40,626 nt of DNA, from the NCBI GenBank assembly GCA_947457335.1, contig CANGWA010000004.1, forward strand, positions 1 to 40,626. The letters are read 5' to 3'. This document shows, piece by piece, positions 1 through 8,711 of the stretch. A program made the position numbers and the translations under genes. Numbering within the stretch: position 1 is the first letter of the stretch; the number at the start of each line of letters is the position of its first letter. The notes under the pieces are model-generated. The model had not been told where the DNA came from. It did no database searches and saw nothing but the letters and a program-made list of their open reading frames with translations. The DNA is from Sphingobacteriaceae bacterium. GTDB taxonomy: Bacteria > Bacteroidota > Bacteroidia > B-17B0 > Aurantibacillaceae.

Positions 1-462
1 ACTTCGGTTCCACAGTTTAACGAGTGGCATAAAAAAAGTGAATTTACCGTGGTGAATGTAGTAAGTGATTTCGGTATTCTCTTCTAGGTTGCGCACAGTG
101 TATTTTAAGCAGCTGTGTCCTGCTACCTGGTGTTTGCTTTCGTCTTTGTAAATCGTGAAAGCACCGCTTGTTTCTTGTGGTTTCGTGGATTTTTGTTCGC
201 CATATACTTTGCGGCGGGGACTAATGAATTTAACTGCGTTTTTAGAGAGATCGAAAATAAAGCTGCCTTCAATTTGCTTGTTGTTTTTAGTGTATTGGTC
301 AAGCCGCACAAAAGGCTCTTTCACCGTGTAAACATTGAGGGACGTATCCTTATTGGTGATGTATTTAAAATGAAGGAAACCCGAAAACCCTGGCTCACCT
401 GCTCCAAATAGAATTAGCAGGGCGAGTGCGGTTATAGAAACTTTAAGGGCGGATTTTAACAT
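1..462 (-). CDS. Secreted hypothetical protein, C-terminally truncated by window edge (possibly DUF4412-like)
   Basis: Manual reverse-strand translation from ATG at 462..460 stays open for 154 codons to the window edge: MLKSALKVSITALALLILFGAGEPGFSGFLHFKYITNKDTSLNVYTVKEPFVRLDQYTKNNKQIEGSFIFDLSKNAVKF... with a signal-peptide-like N-terminus. Absent from the ORF track because it runs off the edge. Confidence 0.75.
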   Translation of the reverse strand, partial: MLKSALKVSITALALLILFGAGEPGFSGFLHFKYITNKDTSLNVYTVKEPFVRLDQYTKNNKQIEGSFIFDLSKNAVKFISPRRKVYGEQKSTKPQETSGAFTIYKDESKHQVAGHSCLKYTVRNLEENTEITYYIHHGKFTFFMPLVKLWNRS

Positions 463-532
463 GCAACAGCTAAAGTATGTATTTTCAGCAACACCCAAAA
501 TGCAGAATGGAATGAAATCTTGACGATGAGGT

Positions 533-540
533 TAATTTTG
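533..540 (+). promoter_or_regulatory. Candidate Bacteroidota -7 box (TAATTTTG) upstream of yraN
   Basis: Matches TAnnTTTG about 23 bp before the ATG at 563; no convincing -33 TTTG at 19-21 bp spacing. Confidence 0.3.
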
Positions 541-562
541 TGTTTTGGTTAAAACACGATTC

Positions 563-934
563 ATGACATCAAATGAAAAACTAGCATTAGGAAAGGAGGG
601 GGAGCTCGCTGCCTATAATTTATTGACGTCGCTTGGTTTTACCGTTCGAGAAGTCAATTGGCGCTTCAAGAAATACGAAATCGACATTATTGCCACAAAT
701 AAGGAATGGATAGTCTTTGTCGAAGTGAAATCCCGCTCAGTCAAAAACATTGTCGCGCCTGAATTTACCGTCTCAATAGGGCAACAGCGGCGAATTATAG
801 CAGCGGCGCACCATTATTTGGTGGAAAACAACATCCAATTGGAAGCCCGATTCGACATTATTTCCATTTTAGAGGATACCAACGGCCTAACTGTAAAACA
901 TTTGCCAGGAGCTTTCCGTCCACTTGCCCGTTAA
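563..934 (+). CDS. yraN: YraN / UPF0102 family endonuclease-like protein
   Basis: GKEGELAAYNLLTSLGFTVREVNWRFKKYEIDIIATNKEWIVFVEVKSRS is the UPF0102 signature. ORF track starts at a TTG (545); the ATG at 563 (MTSNEK) is the more likely start. Confidence 0.85.
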   Translation: MTSNEKLALGKEGELAAYNLLTSLGFTVREVNWRFKKYEIDIIATNKEWIVFVEVKSRSVKNIVAPEFTVSIGQQRRIIAAAHHYLVENNIQLEARFDIISILEDTNGLTVKHLPGAFRPLAR

Positions 935-950
935 TCGGTATCTTTGTTCT

Positions 951-2609
951 ATGGCAAAAACCGGAAATTCAGGCGGCAAGGGTCGCAAGAGTGCGTATAA
1001 AGAAAAGCGCTCTTTTTCAAAAAACAAAGAACTGGGGGGCGAGCGTTCCTCACGGAAATCAGGGGACGGGGATCGTCCTGCTTTCAGGAAGCGTGCTGCG
1101 GGCGAAGCTGGGTCCCGGTTTAATGCAGACAAATCCTTTCCTAAACGTGACGGGGGATATGGGAAGTCCCGCGATGGCGGCGATAAACCAGCCTTTAGAA
1201 AGAGGGATGGCGGAGAGGATAGTGGCTTCCGCAAACGCCGTGATGATGGCGATAAGCCGGCCTTTAGAAAAAGAGACAGCGGTGACGGCGGTTTCCGCAA
1301 ACGCAGTGACGATGGCGACAAACCAGCGTATAGAAAACGAGACAGTGAAGAGGGTGGATTCCGTAAACGCCGTGACGATGGCGACCGCCCTGCGTTTAAA
1401 AGGCGGGATGGCGACTCAGGCTCGTTCCGTCGACGCAGCGACGATGGTGAAAAAAAGACCTATACCCGTGGTGGGGAAGAAAAATCATTTCGCTCACGCC
1501 GTGAAGATGGAGATGAAAAATCCTTTCGTGGTAAGAGAGACGATGGTGATAAGCACTCGTTCAGAAAGCGGGATGACGGTGACCGTCCTTTCAGAAAGGG
1601 CACAGAAGAACGTTCGGGTGGATTTAGAAAGGCCAGAAGGGATGACGACACGCCACCAGTCCGCAGAAGCCGCTCGGAGGGAGAATTGGCTAATTGGGGC
1701 GATGATGGTGCAGAAGAGCCAAGTTTTAGGAAAAAGGTAGTTGATGGGGACAGTGAGCGCCCTGCGCGCCGCTCAACAGGTGAGCGGTCGGATTATAGGA
1801 AGTCCCGCCGCGACGACGACACTGGCTATCGTGGAAAAGGGAAGAGCGACCGTTTTTCTAAGAAGGGCAAGGCCTCGGGACCAAAAAGTTTAGCGGGTGA
1901 AGACGGACTTATTCGTTTGAACAAATATTTATCCAATTCAGGCATTGCTTCCCGCCGCGATGCCGATGTGCTTATTAGCAGCGGTGCCGTGAAAGTGAAC
2001 GGTGAAGTGGTGACCCAATTGGGTCATAAAATAAAGCCAGGCGATAAAGTTACCTATGGTGACGAGGCCGTTAAAGGGGAGAAGAAGGTTTACATTTTGT
2101 TGAATAAACCAAAAGATTATATAACAACAGTAGACGACCCGCGCGAGCGCAGAACAGTTATGCACCTGATTGAAGGCGCATGCAGAGAGCGCGTTTATCC
2201 GGTTGGCCGGTTAGACCGCAACACCACAGGCGTGTTGTTGCTTACCAATGATGGCGAAATCACCGCGCGGTTAACTCATCCTAAATTTGGTGTAAAGAAA
2301 ATTTACCATGTTACGCTCAATAAGGGGCTCCGGGCTGACCATTTCCGTGAAATTATTGAAGGGGTTGAGTTAGAAGACGGTAAAATTCAGGCCGATGATT
2401 TACAGTTTCCCGGTGAAAGCCGCAAGGAAGTGGGCATTGAGATTCATAGTGGGCGTAACCGGATTGTGCGCCGCTTGTTCGAGCATTTGGGTTACGAAGT
2501 GATAAAGCTGGATCGCGTGTCTTTTGCTGGGTTGACCAAGAAGGATATTTCACGTGGGAAGTGGCGTTTTTTATCCCCAAAGGAAATCAACTTCCTGCAC
2601 ATGAAATGA
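951..2609 (+). CDS. RsuA/RluB-family pseudouridine synthase with S4 domain and ~300-aa low-complexity charged N-terminal extension
   Basis: S4 motif (IRLNKYLSNSGIASRRDADVLISSGAVKVNG) and catalytic motif (YPVGRLDRNTTGVLLLTNDGE) in the C-terminal half; N-terminal half is D/R/K/G/F repeats. ATG at 951 (MAKTGNS) is preferred over 924. Confidence 0.9.
   Translation: MAKTGNSGGKGRKSAYKEKRSFSKNKELGGERSSRKSGDGDRPAFRKRAAGEAGSRFNADKSFPKRDGGYGKSRDGGDKPAFRKRDGGEDSGFRKRRDDGDKPAFRKRDSGDGGFRKRSDDGDKPAYRKRDSEEGGFRKRRDDGDRPAFKRRDGDSGSFRRRSDDGEKKTYTRGGEEKSFRSRREDGDEKSFRGKRDDGDKHSFRKRDDGDRPFRKGTEERSGGFRKARRDDDTPPVRRSRSEGELANWGDDGAEEPSFRKKVVDGDSERPARRSTGERSDYRKSRRDDDTGYRGKGKSDRFSKKGKASGPKSLAGEDGLIRLNKYLSNSGIASRRDADVLISSGAVKVNGEVVTQLGHKIKPGDKVTYGDEAVKGEKKVYILLNKPKDYITTVDDPRERRTVMHLIEGACRERVYPVGRLDRNTTGVLLLTNDGEITARLTHPKFGVKKIYHVTLNKGLRADHFREIIEGVELEDGKIQADDLQFPGESRKEVGIEIHSGRNRIVRRLFEHLGYEVIKLDRVSFAGLTKKDISRGKWRFLSPKEINFLHMK
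1182..1448 (+). repeat. In-frame tandem repeat, one 69-bp and three 66-bp units (DKPAFRKRD..GGFRKR.DDG)
   Basis: Units start at 1182, 1251, 1317 and 1383, each beginning GA[TC]AA[AG]CC or a variant and ending GA[TC]GATGG[CT]. Confidence 0.85.
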
Positions 2610-2696
2610 TCAAATTTTTTCGGAAAACAACAACAATTCATTATACGTCAGTGTTTATACGCAATTGCGTAAATTAGTAAAGTTAAGAGTTAATAT

Positions 2697-4541
2697 ATGT
2701 GTGGAATCGTTGGATATATCGGTGATCGCGAAGCGTATCCTATAATGATTAAGGGGCTTCAACGCCTCGAATACCGTGGCTATGACAGTGCAGGCGTGGC
2801 ATTAATTAGCAAAAGTGGTCAGTTGAATGTTTATAAGAAAAAGGGGAAAGTTAGCGAGCTGTCAGCCTTTGCCAGTACACACGATAGGAGTGGAAGCATT
2901 GGTATAGGTCACACCCGTTGGGCCACCCATGGAGAGCCGAACGATGTCAATTCCCACCCTCACTTTTCACAATCTGGGGATTTGGTGTTGATTCACAACG
3001 GAATCATTGAAAACTATGCGTCTATAAAAGCGGGACTTGAAAAGCGGGGCCATGCATTTTTGTCGCAGACCGATACAGAGGTTTTGGCACATTTGATTGA
3101 GGACATCATGGTGCACGAGAACATGAAGTTGGGGCATGCTGTGCAAGCCGCATTGCGTCAAGTGATTGGAGCTTATGCCATTGTGGTGATGCACCGCAAT
3201 GATCCTGAAACATTGGTTGCCGCAAAAAAGGGCAGTCCAATGGTGATTGGTGTTGGTAGCGATGATTATTTTGTTGCTTCTGATGCTTCGCCAATAATTG
3301 AATACACCAAGAATGTGGTGTATCTCGAAGACGAGCAAGTAGCTATTTTACGCAAGGGACAGGAATTAAAGATTCGCAACTTGAAGGACAAGGAAATCAC
3401 ACCGTATGTCCAAAAATTAACACTTGAACTCGAGTCCATCGAAAAAGGCGGTTACGACCATTTCATGTTGAAGGAGATTTATGAGCAACCCCGTTCTGTT
3501 ATGGACAGTATGCGTGGTCGTTTGTTATCTGCTGAAGGTGAAATCAAGTTGGGCGGTATTGTTGATCACGAAAAGAAATTTGAAAAGGCCCGCCGAATTA
3601 TTTTTGTGGCATGTGGCACTTCTTGGCACGCGGGCTTAGTAGGAGAGTATTTGTTTGAGGAATTGGCGCGCATTCCGGTTGAAGTGGAATACGCTTCTGA
3701 GTTTAGGTACCGTAATCCTATTATTTATCCTGAGGACATTGTGATTGCGATTTCACAAAGTGGTGAGACTGCCGATACGTTAGCGGCCATTGAGTTAGCT
3801 AAGTCTAAAGGAGCCACCGTTTTGGGAATTTGCAACGTTGTGGGCTCCTCTATTGCACGGGCAACACACGGCGGCAGTTACACGCACGCTGGGCCTGAAA
3901 TTGGTGTAGCCAGTACCAAGGCCTTTACCGCACAGGTAACGGTACTTACGTTGATGGCATTACACATGTCGCGCGTGCGTGGCACGTTGCCAGAGAGCCG
4001 TTACCGGCAATTGCTGTATGAAATGGAAGCCATTCCGTCTAAAATAGATGAAGTATTAAAACTAAACGATCAGCTAAAGGAGATTGCCTTCACCAATAAG
4101 GATAGTCGTAATGCCTTGTATCTGGGCCGTGGGGTGTGTTTTCCTGTAGCGCTTGAAGGGGCATTGAAGTTGAAGGAAATTTCATACATCCATGCAGAAG
4201 GATACCCTGCTGCTGAAATGAAGCACGGCCCAATTGCCCTGATTGATGAAGAAATGCCAGTGTTTGTGATTGCCACCAAGGGCAATAGTTACGAGAAAGT
4301 GGTGAGCAACATTCAAGAAGTAAAAGCCCGCAAGGGACGAATTACTGCGGTAGTTACCTCGGGGGACAAGGAGGTAAAGGGCATGTCGGATCATGTCATA
4401 GAAATTCCAGAAACTGACGAATTGTTAGCGCCATTAGTGGCCGTGATTCCTTTGCAATTGTTATCGTACCACATAGCGGTCATGCGCGGCTGTAATGTCG
4501 ATCAGCCACGCAATTTGGCGAAGAGTGTGACGGTGGAGTAG
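2697..4541 (+). CDS. glmS: Glutamine--fructose-6-phosphate aminotransferase (isomerizing)
   Basis: MCGIVGYIGDREAYPIMIKGLQRLEYRGYDSAGVAL N-terminus, two SIS domains, C-terminal DQPRNLAKSVTVE. Confidence 0.98.
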   Translation: MCGIVGYIGDREAYPIMIKGLQRLEYRGYDSAGVALISKSGQLNVYKKKGKVSELSAFASTHDRSGSIGIGHTRWATHGEPNDVNSHPHFSQSGDLVLIHNGIIENYASIKAGLEKRGHAFLSQTDTEVLAHLIEDIMVHENMKLGHAVQAALRQVIGAYAIVVMHRNDPETLVAAKKGSPMVIGVGSDDYFVASDASPIIEYTKNVVYLEDEQVAILRKGQELKIRNLKDKEITPYVQKLTLELESIEKGGYDHFMLKEIYEQPRSVMDSMRGRLLSAEGEIKLGGIVDHEKKFEKARRIIFVACGTSWHAGLVGEYLFEELARIPVEVEYASEFRYRNPIIYPEDIVIAISQSGETADTLAAIELAKSKGATVLGICNVVGSSIARATHGGSYTHAGPEIGVASTKAFTAQVTVLTLMALHMSRVRGTLPESRYRQLLYEMEAIPSKIDEVLKLNDQLKEIAFTNKDSRNALYLGRGVCFPVALEGALKLKEISYIHAEGYPAAEMKHGPIALIDEEMPVFVIATKGNSYEKVVSNIQEVKARKGRITAVVTSGDKEVKGMSDHVIEIPETDELLAPLVAVIPLQLLSYHIAVMRGCNVDQPRNLAKSVTVE

Positions 4542-4544
4542 TAC

Positions 4545-4931
4545 TTACTTCTCCTCTTTTTTCATTGTATTAAGGGTATCGAGCACCGATTGGTACACCT
4601 TTTCATATTGTTCGGGGTGACGGGCATAATAAGCCATTGTTGAGTCGAGGCGCGACCGGGAAATGCCATATTCGAAAACGGGATTGAAAGCATAGGCCGT
4701 ATCGAGGCGAAAGACGGGTTGGTTGCCGATGTTCATGTTCGCTGCACTTTCGGCAATAGCAAAGTCTGCCATGATTTGTACAAACGAGTCCCTTTGCATC
4801 ACGTAAGCAGGCACTTCAACCGTTTCATTCGCGTTTTTGCAGCCGCCAACAAGCAGAGTTAACAGAACCATCTTGAAAAGGTTTGTGGGGAGAAGGGGGA
4901 TGCGACGCATTAAGCCGTTAATTTTAGTCAT
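4545..4931 (-). CDS. DUF4296-like lipoprotein
   Basis: Lipobox-like LLVGGC followed by a MADFAIAESAANM... helix typical of DUF4296 proteins of Bacteroidota. Confidence 0.65.
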   Translation of the reverse strand: MTKINGLMRRIPLLPTNLFKMVLLTLLVGGCKNANETVEVPAYVMQRDSFVQIMADFAIAESAANMNIGNQPVFRLDTAYAFNPVFEYGISRSRLDSTMAYYARHPEQYEKVYQSVLDTLNTMKKEEK

Positions 4932-4940
4932 ACAAAGTAA

Positions 4941-5225
4941 ATGTTTTTCCTGAGGCTAATAAAGAACAAGTACCTGATTTCCATTTTAGCGTTGTTGGTA
5001 TGGTTGTTGTTTTTCGACAAAAACGATGTCTTTTCGCAATACGAATTGGTTCAGAAGTGCAAGAAGCTGGAGCAGGACACGACCTATTACTACGAGCAAA
5101 TTAAACTGAACCGGCAGTATTTGAATGCACTGCGAAAGGACCCAAAATATTTAGAGACTGTAGCGCGTGAGAAATACTTGATGAAAAAAGAAGACGAAGA
5201 TGTTTTTGTATTTGTGACCAATTAG
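4941..5225 (+). CDS. Septum formation initiator family protein (FtsB/DivIC-like)
   Basis: Short protein with one N-terminal TM helix, coiled coil and YLETVAREKYLMKKEDEDVFVF motif. Confidence 0.8.
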   Translation: MFFLRLIKNKYLISILALLVWLLFFDKNDVFSQYELVQKCKKLEQDTTYYYEQIKLNRQYLNALRKDPKYLETVAREKYLMKKEDEDVFVFVTN

Positions 5226-5243
5226 TTCGACTACTACCGCAAT

Positions 5244-5272
5244 AAAAAAGGGAGTCACTGACTCCCTTTTTT
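5244..5272. terminator. Bidirectional intrinsic terminator between convergent ftsB-like and ferritin genes
   Basis: aaaaaaGGGAGTCActgACTCCCtttttt: strong stem with A-tract and T-tract on either side. Confidence 0.85.
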
Positions 5273-5278
5273 ATTGAA

Positions 5279-5809
5279 TTATTTACCTTCTTTTCCCCCG
5301 CTTTCCTTGGCTTCGACTTGACCAGCAAGGGTTTCAAGGTCACGGTCAAAGAAATAAAGTCCGCCTTTGTCGTCGCCTATTAATTTCAATTTATCAACGA
5401 TTTGACGTGCCAGTGCTTCTTCTTCAATTTGTTCGCTCACATACCACTGTAAGAAGTTGTGCGTGGTATAGTCTTTTTCTTTCAATGTTTGATCGACCAA
5501 TTGGTTAATGGTATTGGTGACATTGATCTCGTGTTTTAAAATCTCTTCGAATACGGCCTTTACTGACTTGAAAGTGGTAGGGGGTTGTTTCAAGGCAGGC
5601 ACAACACCATGCCCACCGCGTTCGTTCACGAACTTAATCAGTTTTAACATGTGCATGCGCTCTTCATCGGCATGATGAAAAAGAAATGCCGCTACACCGT
5701 TAAGGCCTTGTGTTTCTGCCCAACTGGCCATTGCGAGATAGAATTGCGAGGAGAACCCTTCGTGTTCAATTTGCTTGTTGAGGGCTTTGCTGAGGTTTGG
5801 TGATAACAT
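5279..5809 (-). CDS. Ferritin
   Basis: MLSPNLSKALNKQIEHEGFSSQFYLAMASWAETQGLNGVAAFLFHHADEERMHMLKLIKFVNERGG; ferroxidase-site pattern. Confidence 0.95.
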   Translation of the reverse strand: MLSPNLSKALNKQIEHEGFSSQFYLAMASWAETQGLNGVAAFLFHHADEERMHMLKLIKFVNERGGHGVVPALKQPPTTFKSVKAVFEEILKHEINVTNTINQLVDQTLKEKDYTTHNFLQWYVSEQIEEEALARQIVDKLKLIGDDKGGLYFFDRDLETLAGQVEAKESGGKEGK

Positions 5810-5840
5810 GGTGGTTAGTTTAATAATACAAATATACGGC

Positions 5841-7886
5841 TTACACGCCGTGTTTTTTCTTGTAGCCGGTTAAACCTGTATTCAACCAATTGATGTATTT
5901 GTTGATGTCGGGGTCGTAACTGGTAGAATCGACAAAACGGGTTTCGTCGTGGTCAATTATATAGTACTGTGGCTGGGTACTGGAGTGGTAGTGGGTGATT
6001 TCAAGGTGGCTCCATCGGTCGCCATAGGTTTTGAGTTTGCGCAGGGAGCCGCTCCATTCCACTTCTTTTTGCAATTCTGCGGGAAGTTCTTTGCGGTCGT
6101 CGAAATACAGCGACACGAGAATAAACTCTTCAGAAAGCTTGCGCTTTACTTCTGGGTCGCTCCATACTTGTGCTTCCATTTTACGGCAGTTGATACACGC
6201 TTTTCCTGTGAAATCAAGCATTATGGGTTTCTTTACCTTTTTGGAATAGGCCAGTGCGGCATCATAATCGTGGAAGGCGGGGATGCCATTTGGTCCGGGG
6301 TGCATACCGGGAACCGCTTCTGAGTGGCTCGCTGCGGGTGCAGCCGTGCTTTGGCCAAAGAATTCAGCGCTTTCGTTATATTCGAGGGGCGGAGGAAATC
6401 CACTAATCAGCTTAAGAGGCGCGCCCCAAAGACCCGGAATCAGGTAGAAAGTAAACGCAAACGACACCATGGCCAATAAGAGTTTGCCCACGCTAACATG
6501 TTTGTGAGGGGAGTCGTGTGGCAGTTGGAACCAGCCCATGAGGTAAGCGCCGAGTAAACCAAAGACCACAATCCACACAATGATAAACACTTCACGGGTA
6601 ACGATGTGGGCATCGGTTACCAAGTCGGCATTGGATAAAAACTTCATGGCCAAGGCGATTTCTAGGAAGCCAAGAACCACTTTGACCGAGTTGAGCCAGC
6701 CGCCGGATTTAGGCAGGGAATTCATCCACCCCGGGAAGGCCGCAAATAAAGTAAATGGTAGGGCCAGCGCCAATGAAAAGCCCAACATGCCAAAAAACGG
6801 TCCCGCCAACGCCTTGGTAGATGCCGCTTCTACGAGCAGGGTGCCAATAATGGGGCCTGTGCAAGAGAAGGAGACCAATCCCAGTGTAAAGGCCATAAAG
6901 AAGATGCCAATCAGTCCGCCTTGATCTGATTTTGCATCCATTTTATTGACGAAGCTGGAAGGCAGCGTAATTTCAAAAGCACCAAGGAAGGAAATGGCAA
7001 ATACGATGAGTAGGGCAAAGAAGAACAGGTTGAACCAAACATTGGTGGCCATGGCATTCATGGCGTCGGCGCCGAAAATAACGGTCACCGCAAGGCCCAA
7101 TGCCACGTAAATGGCAATGATAGAAACGCCATAGATGATGGCATTGCGTATACCAGCGGAGCGGGTTTTGCTTTGCTTGGTGAAGAAGCTAACCGTCATG
7201 GGAATCATGGGGAATACGCAAGGCGTTAATAACGCGGCAAAGCCGCCTAAAAAGCCGGCAATAAATAAGGCCCAATAAGATCGTTTGCCTGTAGGTGGAA
7301 CAGGTTCACTGGGACAAAAGACCGTTTGCGTGGTCGTGTCTTTTTCTGGTGAAGTGATTGAATCTATGGCAACTGCGGCGGTGGTGTCGACTGCGGGTGC
7401 AGTAGGGCTCGCGGCGGCGATTTCGGCACCAGTGATATGCACTGTAAAATCGAAGGGGGGATTGAATTTCTGGCATTGGCTTTCGTTGCACGCCATGCCG
7501 TCAACAAAGCCCGTCACATCAAAAGGTTGGTCGGTTAGGGCTTGAATGGTTTGACGGAATACCGCCTTGTCTTCAAACGAACGCACGACCTGGTTATCAA
7601 ACATTGGTTCCTTGGTCTCGTGCGGTTTCGGTTCAATGGTTTTACCAAGGAGTTTGTAGGATTTGTTTTTGTTGTACTCGAAGTAAGTTGGGAGTGGCCC
7701 ATCGGGCGTTTCTATTTGTGAATACAGGTGCCAGCCTGGTTCTATTTTCGCGGTGAAGACAAGCTCAAATATATCGGGACCAATTTTTTTAGCTTGTACA
7801 GACCATTTAACCATGTTACCCATGGCTTGTGACCATGCGGAAAAAGAGAGGGCGATAAAGGCAAAAAACAGGATAATTTTTCTCAT
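5841..7886 (-). CDS. dsbD: Thiol:disulfide interchange protein DsbD-like (nDsbD + TM core + thioredoxin-like)
   Basis: N-terminal nDsbD region, multi-TM domain (GFAALLTPCVFPMIPMTVSFFTK, FSCTGPIIGTLL), C-terminal thioredoxin-like FTGKACINCRKME. Confidence 0.93.
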   Translation of the reverse strand: MRKIILFFAFIALSFSAWSQAMGNMVKWSVQAKKIGPDIFELVFTAKIEPGWHLYSQIETPDGPLPTYFEYNKNKSYKLLGKTIEPKPHETKEPMFDNQVVRSFEDKAVFRQTIQALTDQPFDVTGFVDGMACNESQCQKFNPPFDFTVHITGAEIAAASPTAPAVDTTAAVAIDSITSPEKDTTTQTVFCPSEPVPPTGKRSYWALFIAGFLGGFAALLTPCVFPMIPMTVSFFTKQSKTRSAGIRNAIIYGVSIIAIYVALGLAVTVIFGADAMNAMATNVWFNLFFFALLIVFAISFLGAFEITLPSSFVNKMDAKSDQGGLIGIFFMAFTLGLVSFSCTGPIIGTLLVEAASTKALAGPFFGMLGFSLALALPFTLFAAFPGWMNSLPKSGGWLNSVKVVLGFLEIALAMKFLSNADLVTDAHIVTREVFIIVWIVVFGLLGAYLMGWFQLPHDSPHKHVSVGKLLLAMVSFAFTFYLIPGLWGAPLKLISGFPPPLEYNESAEFFGQSTAAPAASHSEAVPGMHPGPNGIPAFHDYDAALAYSKKVKKPIMLDFTGKACINCRKMEAQVWSDPEVKRKLSEEFILVSLYFDDRKELPAELQKEVEWSGSLRKLKTYGDRWSHLEITHYHSSTQPQYYIIDHDETRFVDSTSYDPDINKYINWLNTGLTGYKKKHGV

Positions 7887-7949
7887 GAATGTATAGGCGT
7901 TGTGAGCAGCCAGAGGGCTGCAAATAAAGCGGGGACTAAGGTACCTTTT

Positions 7950-8387
7950 TTATCCGACTTTTACCTGTAGGGTGATGGTTTTGGGGGGAAGGCACATCAT
8001 GTCGTTACAGGTCATGTATTCAATGGTGATTGGTACAGTAAATCCTTTGCCTTTAACTTTGATTTTTTGGTGGAATTCAGCAGACCCAGTGAACACGTAT
8101 ATTTTAGCATCAAAAGCTTTTACAAATTCTTCATGAGCACCTGTTTCTTCTGTTTTACCAACGAGTTCGAATTGTGGTAAAGGCGAGAACTTGATGGTAG
8201 TAGGAATGGGTCCAGCATCGGTTGCCCTTTGTGAATAGGTATGCCAACTATTCTCAAGGGTACCGATAATGGTTATTTCACCTTCGGTAGCGCTAATGGG
8301 TTTATAGGAGGCTTTCCATGTAACCGGGTTTTGGCCCATGCTAGCAAGGCTGAAGAACAAGAGGAAGGTAGCAAGAAAGTTTTTCAT
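7950..8387 (-). CDS. Stand-alone DsbD N-terminal-domain-like secreted protein
   Basis: Signal peptide and WHTYSQ..DAGPIPTTIKF...VPITIEYMTCNDMMCLPP, paralogous by eye to the N-terminus of the adjacent DsbD (WHLYSQIETPDGPLPTYFEY...MACNESQCQKF). Confidence 0.8.
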   Translation of the reverse strand: MKNFLATFLLFFSLASMGQNPVTWKASYKPISATEGEITIIGTLENSWHTYSQRATDAGPIPTTIKFSPLPQFELVGKTEETGAHEEFVKAFDAKIYVFTGSAEFHQKIKVKGKGFTVPITIEYMTCNDMMCLPPKTITLQVKVG

Positions 8388-8542
8388 GGTTTAAATTTCA
8401 AAACAAGTTCGGGAATGTGTCGGAACATTGGTTGCCCAGAAACAAAGTTTAACAATCACGTTGTTTTTAAAAATAGTTAATAGAAGAGAAAAAGAAGTGT
8501 CGTCAATGGCGTAAACCAAGGTGCAAGTGATGTGCAAGGGAC

Positions 8543-8690
8543 AGGAGCGGCAGCCCTTTGAACCCCGCATTTAGCAAATAGAAGCCGGACTGGCTCGGCT
8601 CTGAAGCAGGAGACCTGGCCGGCGCTGTTATTTTATTTGCTTAATGCGGGGGAAAAGGCTACAGCGGATGGCCCGGCCGACGGAGGAGGT
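8543..8690. ncRNA. Candidate structured RNA or REP-like element (long interrupted stem-loop)
   Basis: CCCCGCATTTAGCAAATA (8563-8580) pairs 17/18 with TATTTGCTTAATGCGGGG (8634-8651); AGCCCTTT (8552-8559) pairs 7/8 with AAAAGGCT (8653-8660); GC-rich interior and 3' GCGGATGGCCCGGCC. No ORF explains it. Confidence 0.5.
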
Positions 8691-8711
8691 ACACCCAAAA
8701 ACAAGAAAGGA

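Noticed and set aside
887-1740. Overlapping ORFs 887..1321 (-) and 991..1740 (+) within the pseudouridine synthase gene
   Set aside because: Alternate-frame products of the repetitive D/R/K-rich coding sequence; low complexity and fully inside a well-supported gene.
2630-2696. Possible glmS ribozyme
   Set aside because: The leader is too short before the upstream stop and shows no recognisable glmS ribozyme core; only a 14-bp palindrome is present.
7285-7545. 86-aa plus-strand ORF antisense to dsbD
   Set aside because: Lies opposite a well-supported Ala/Thr/Pro-rich linker of dsbD; compositional artefact.
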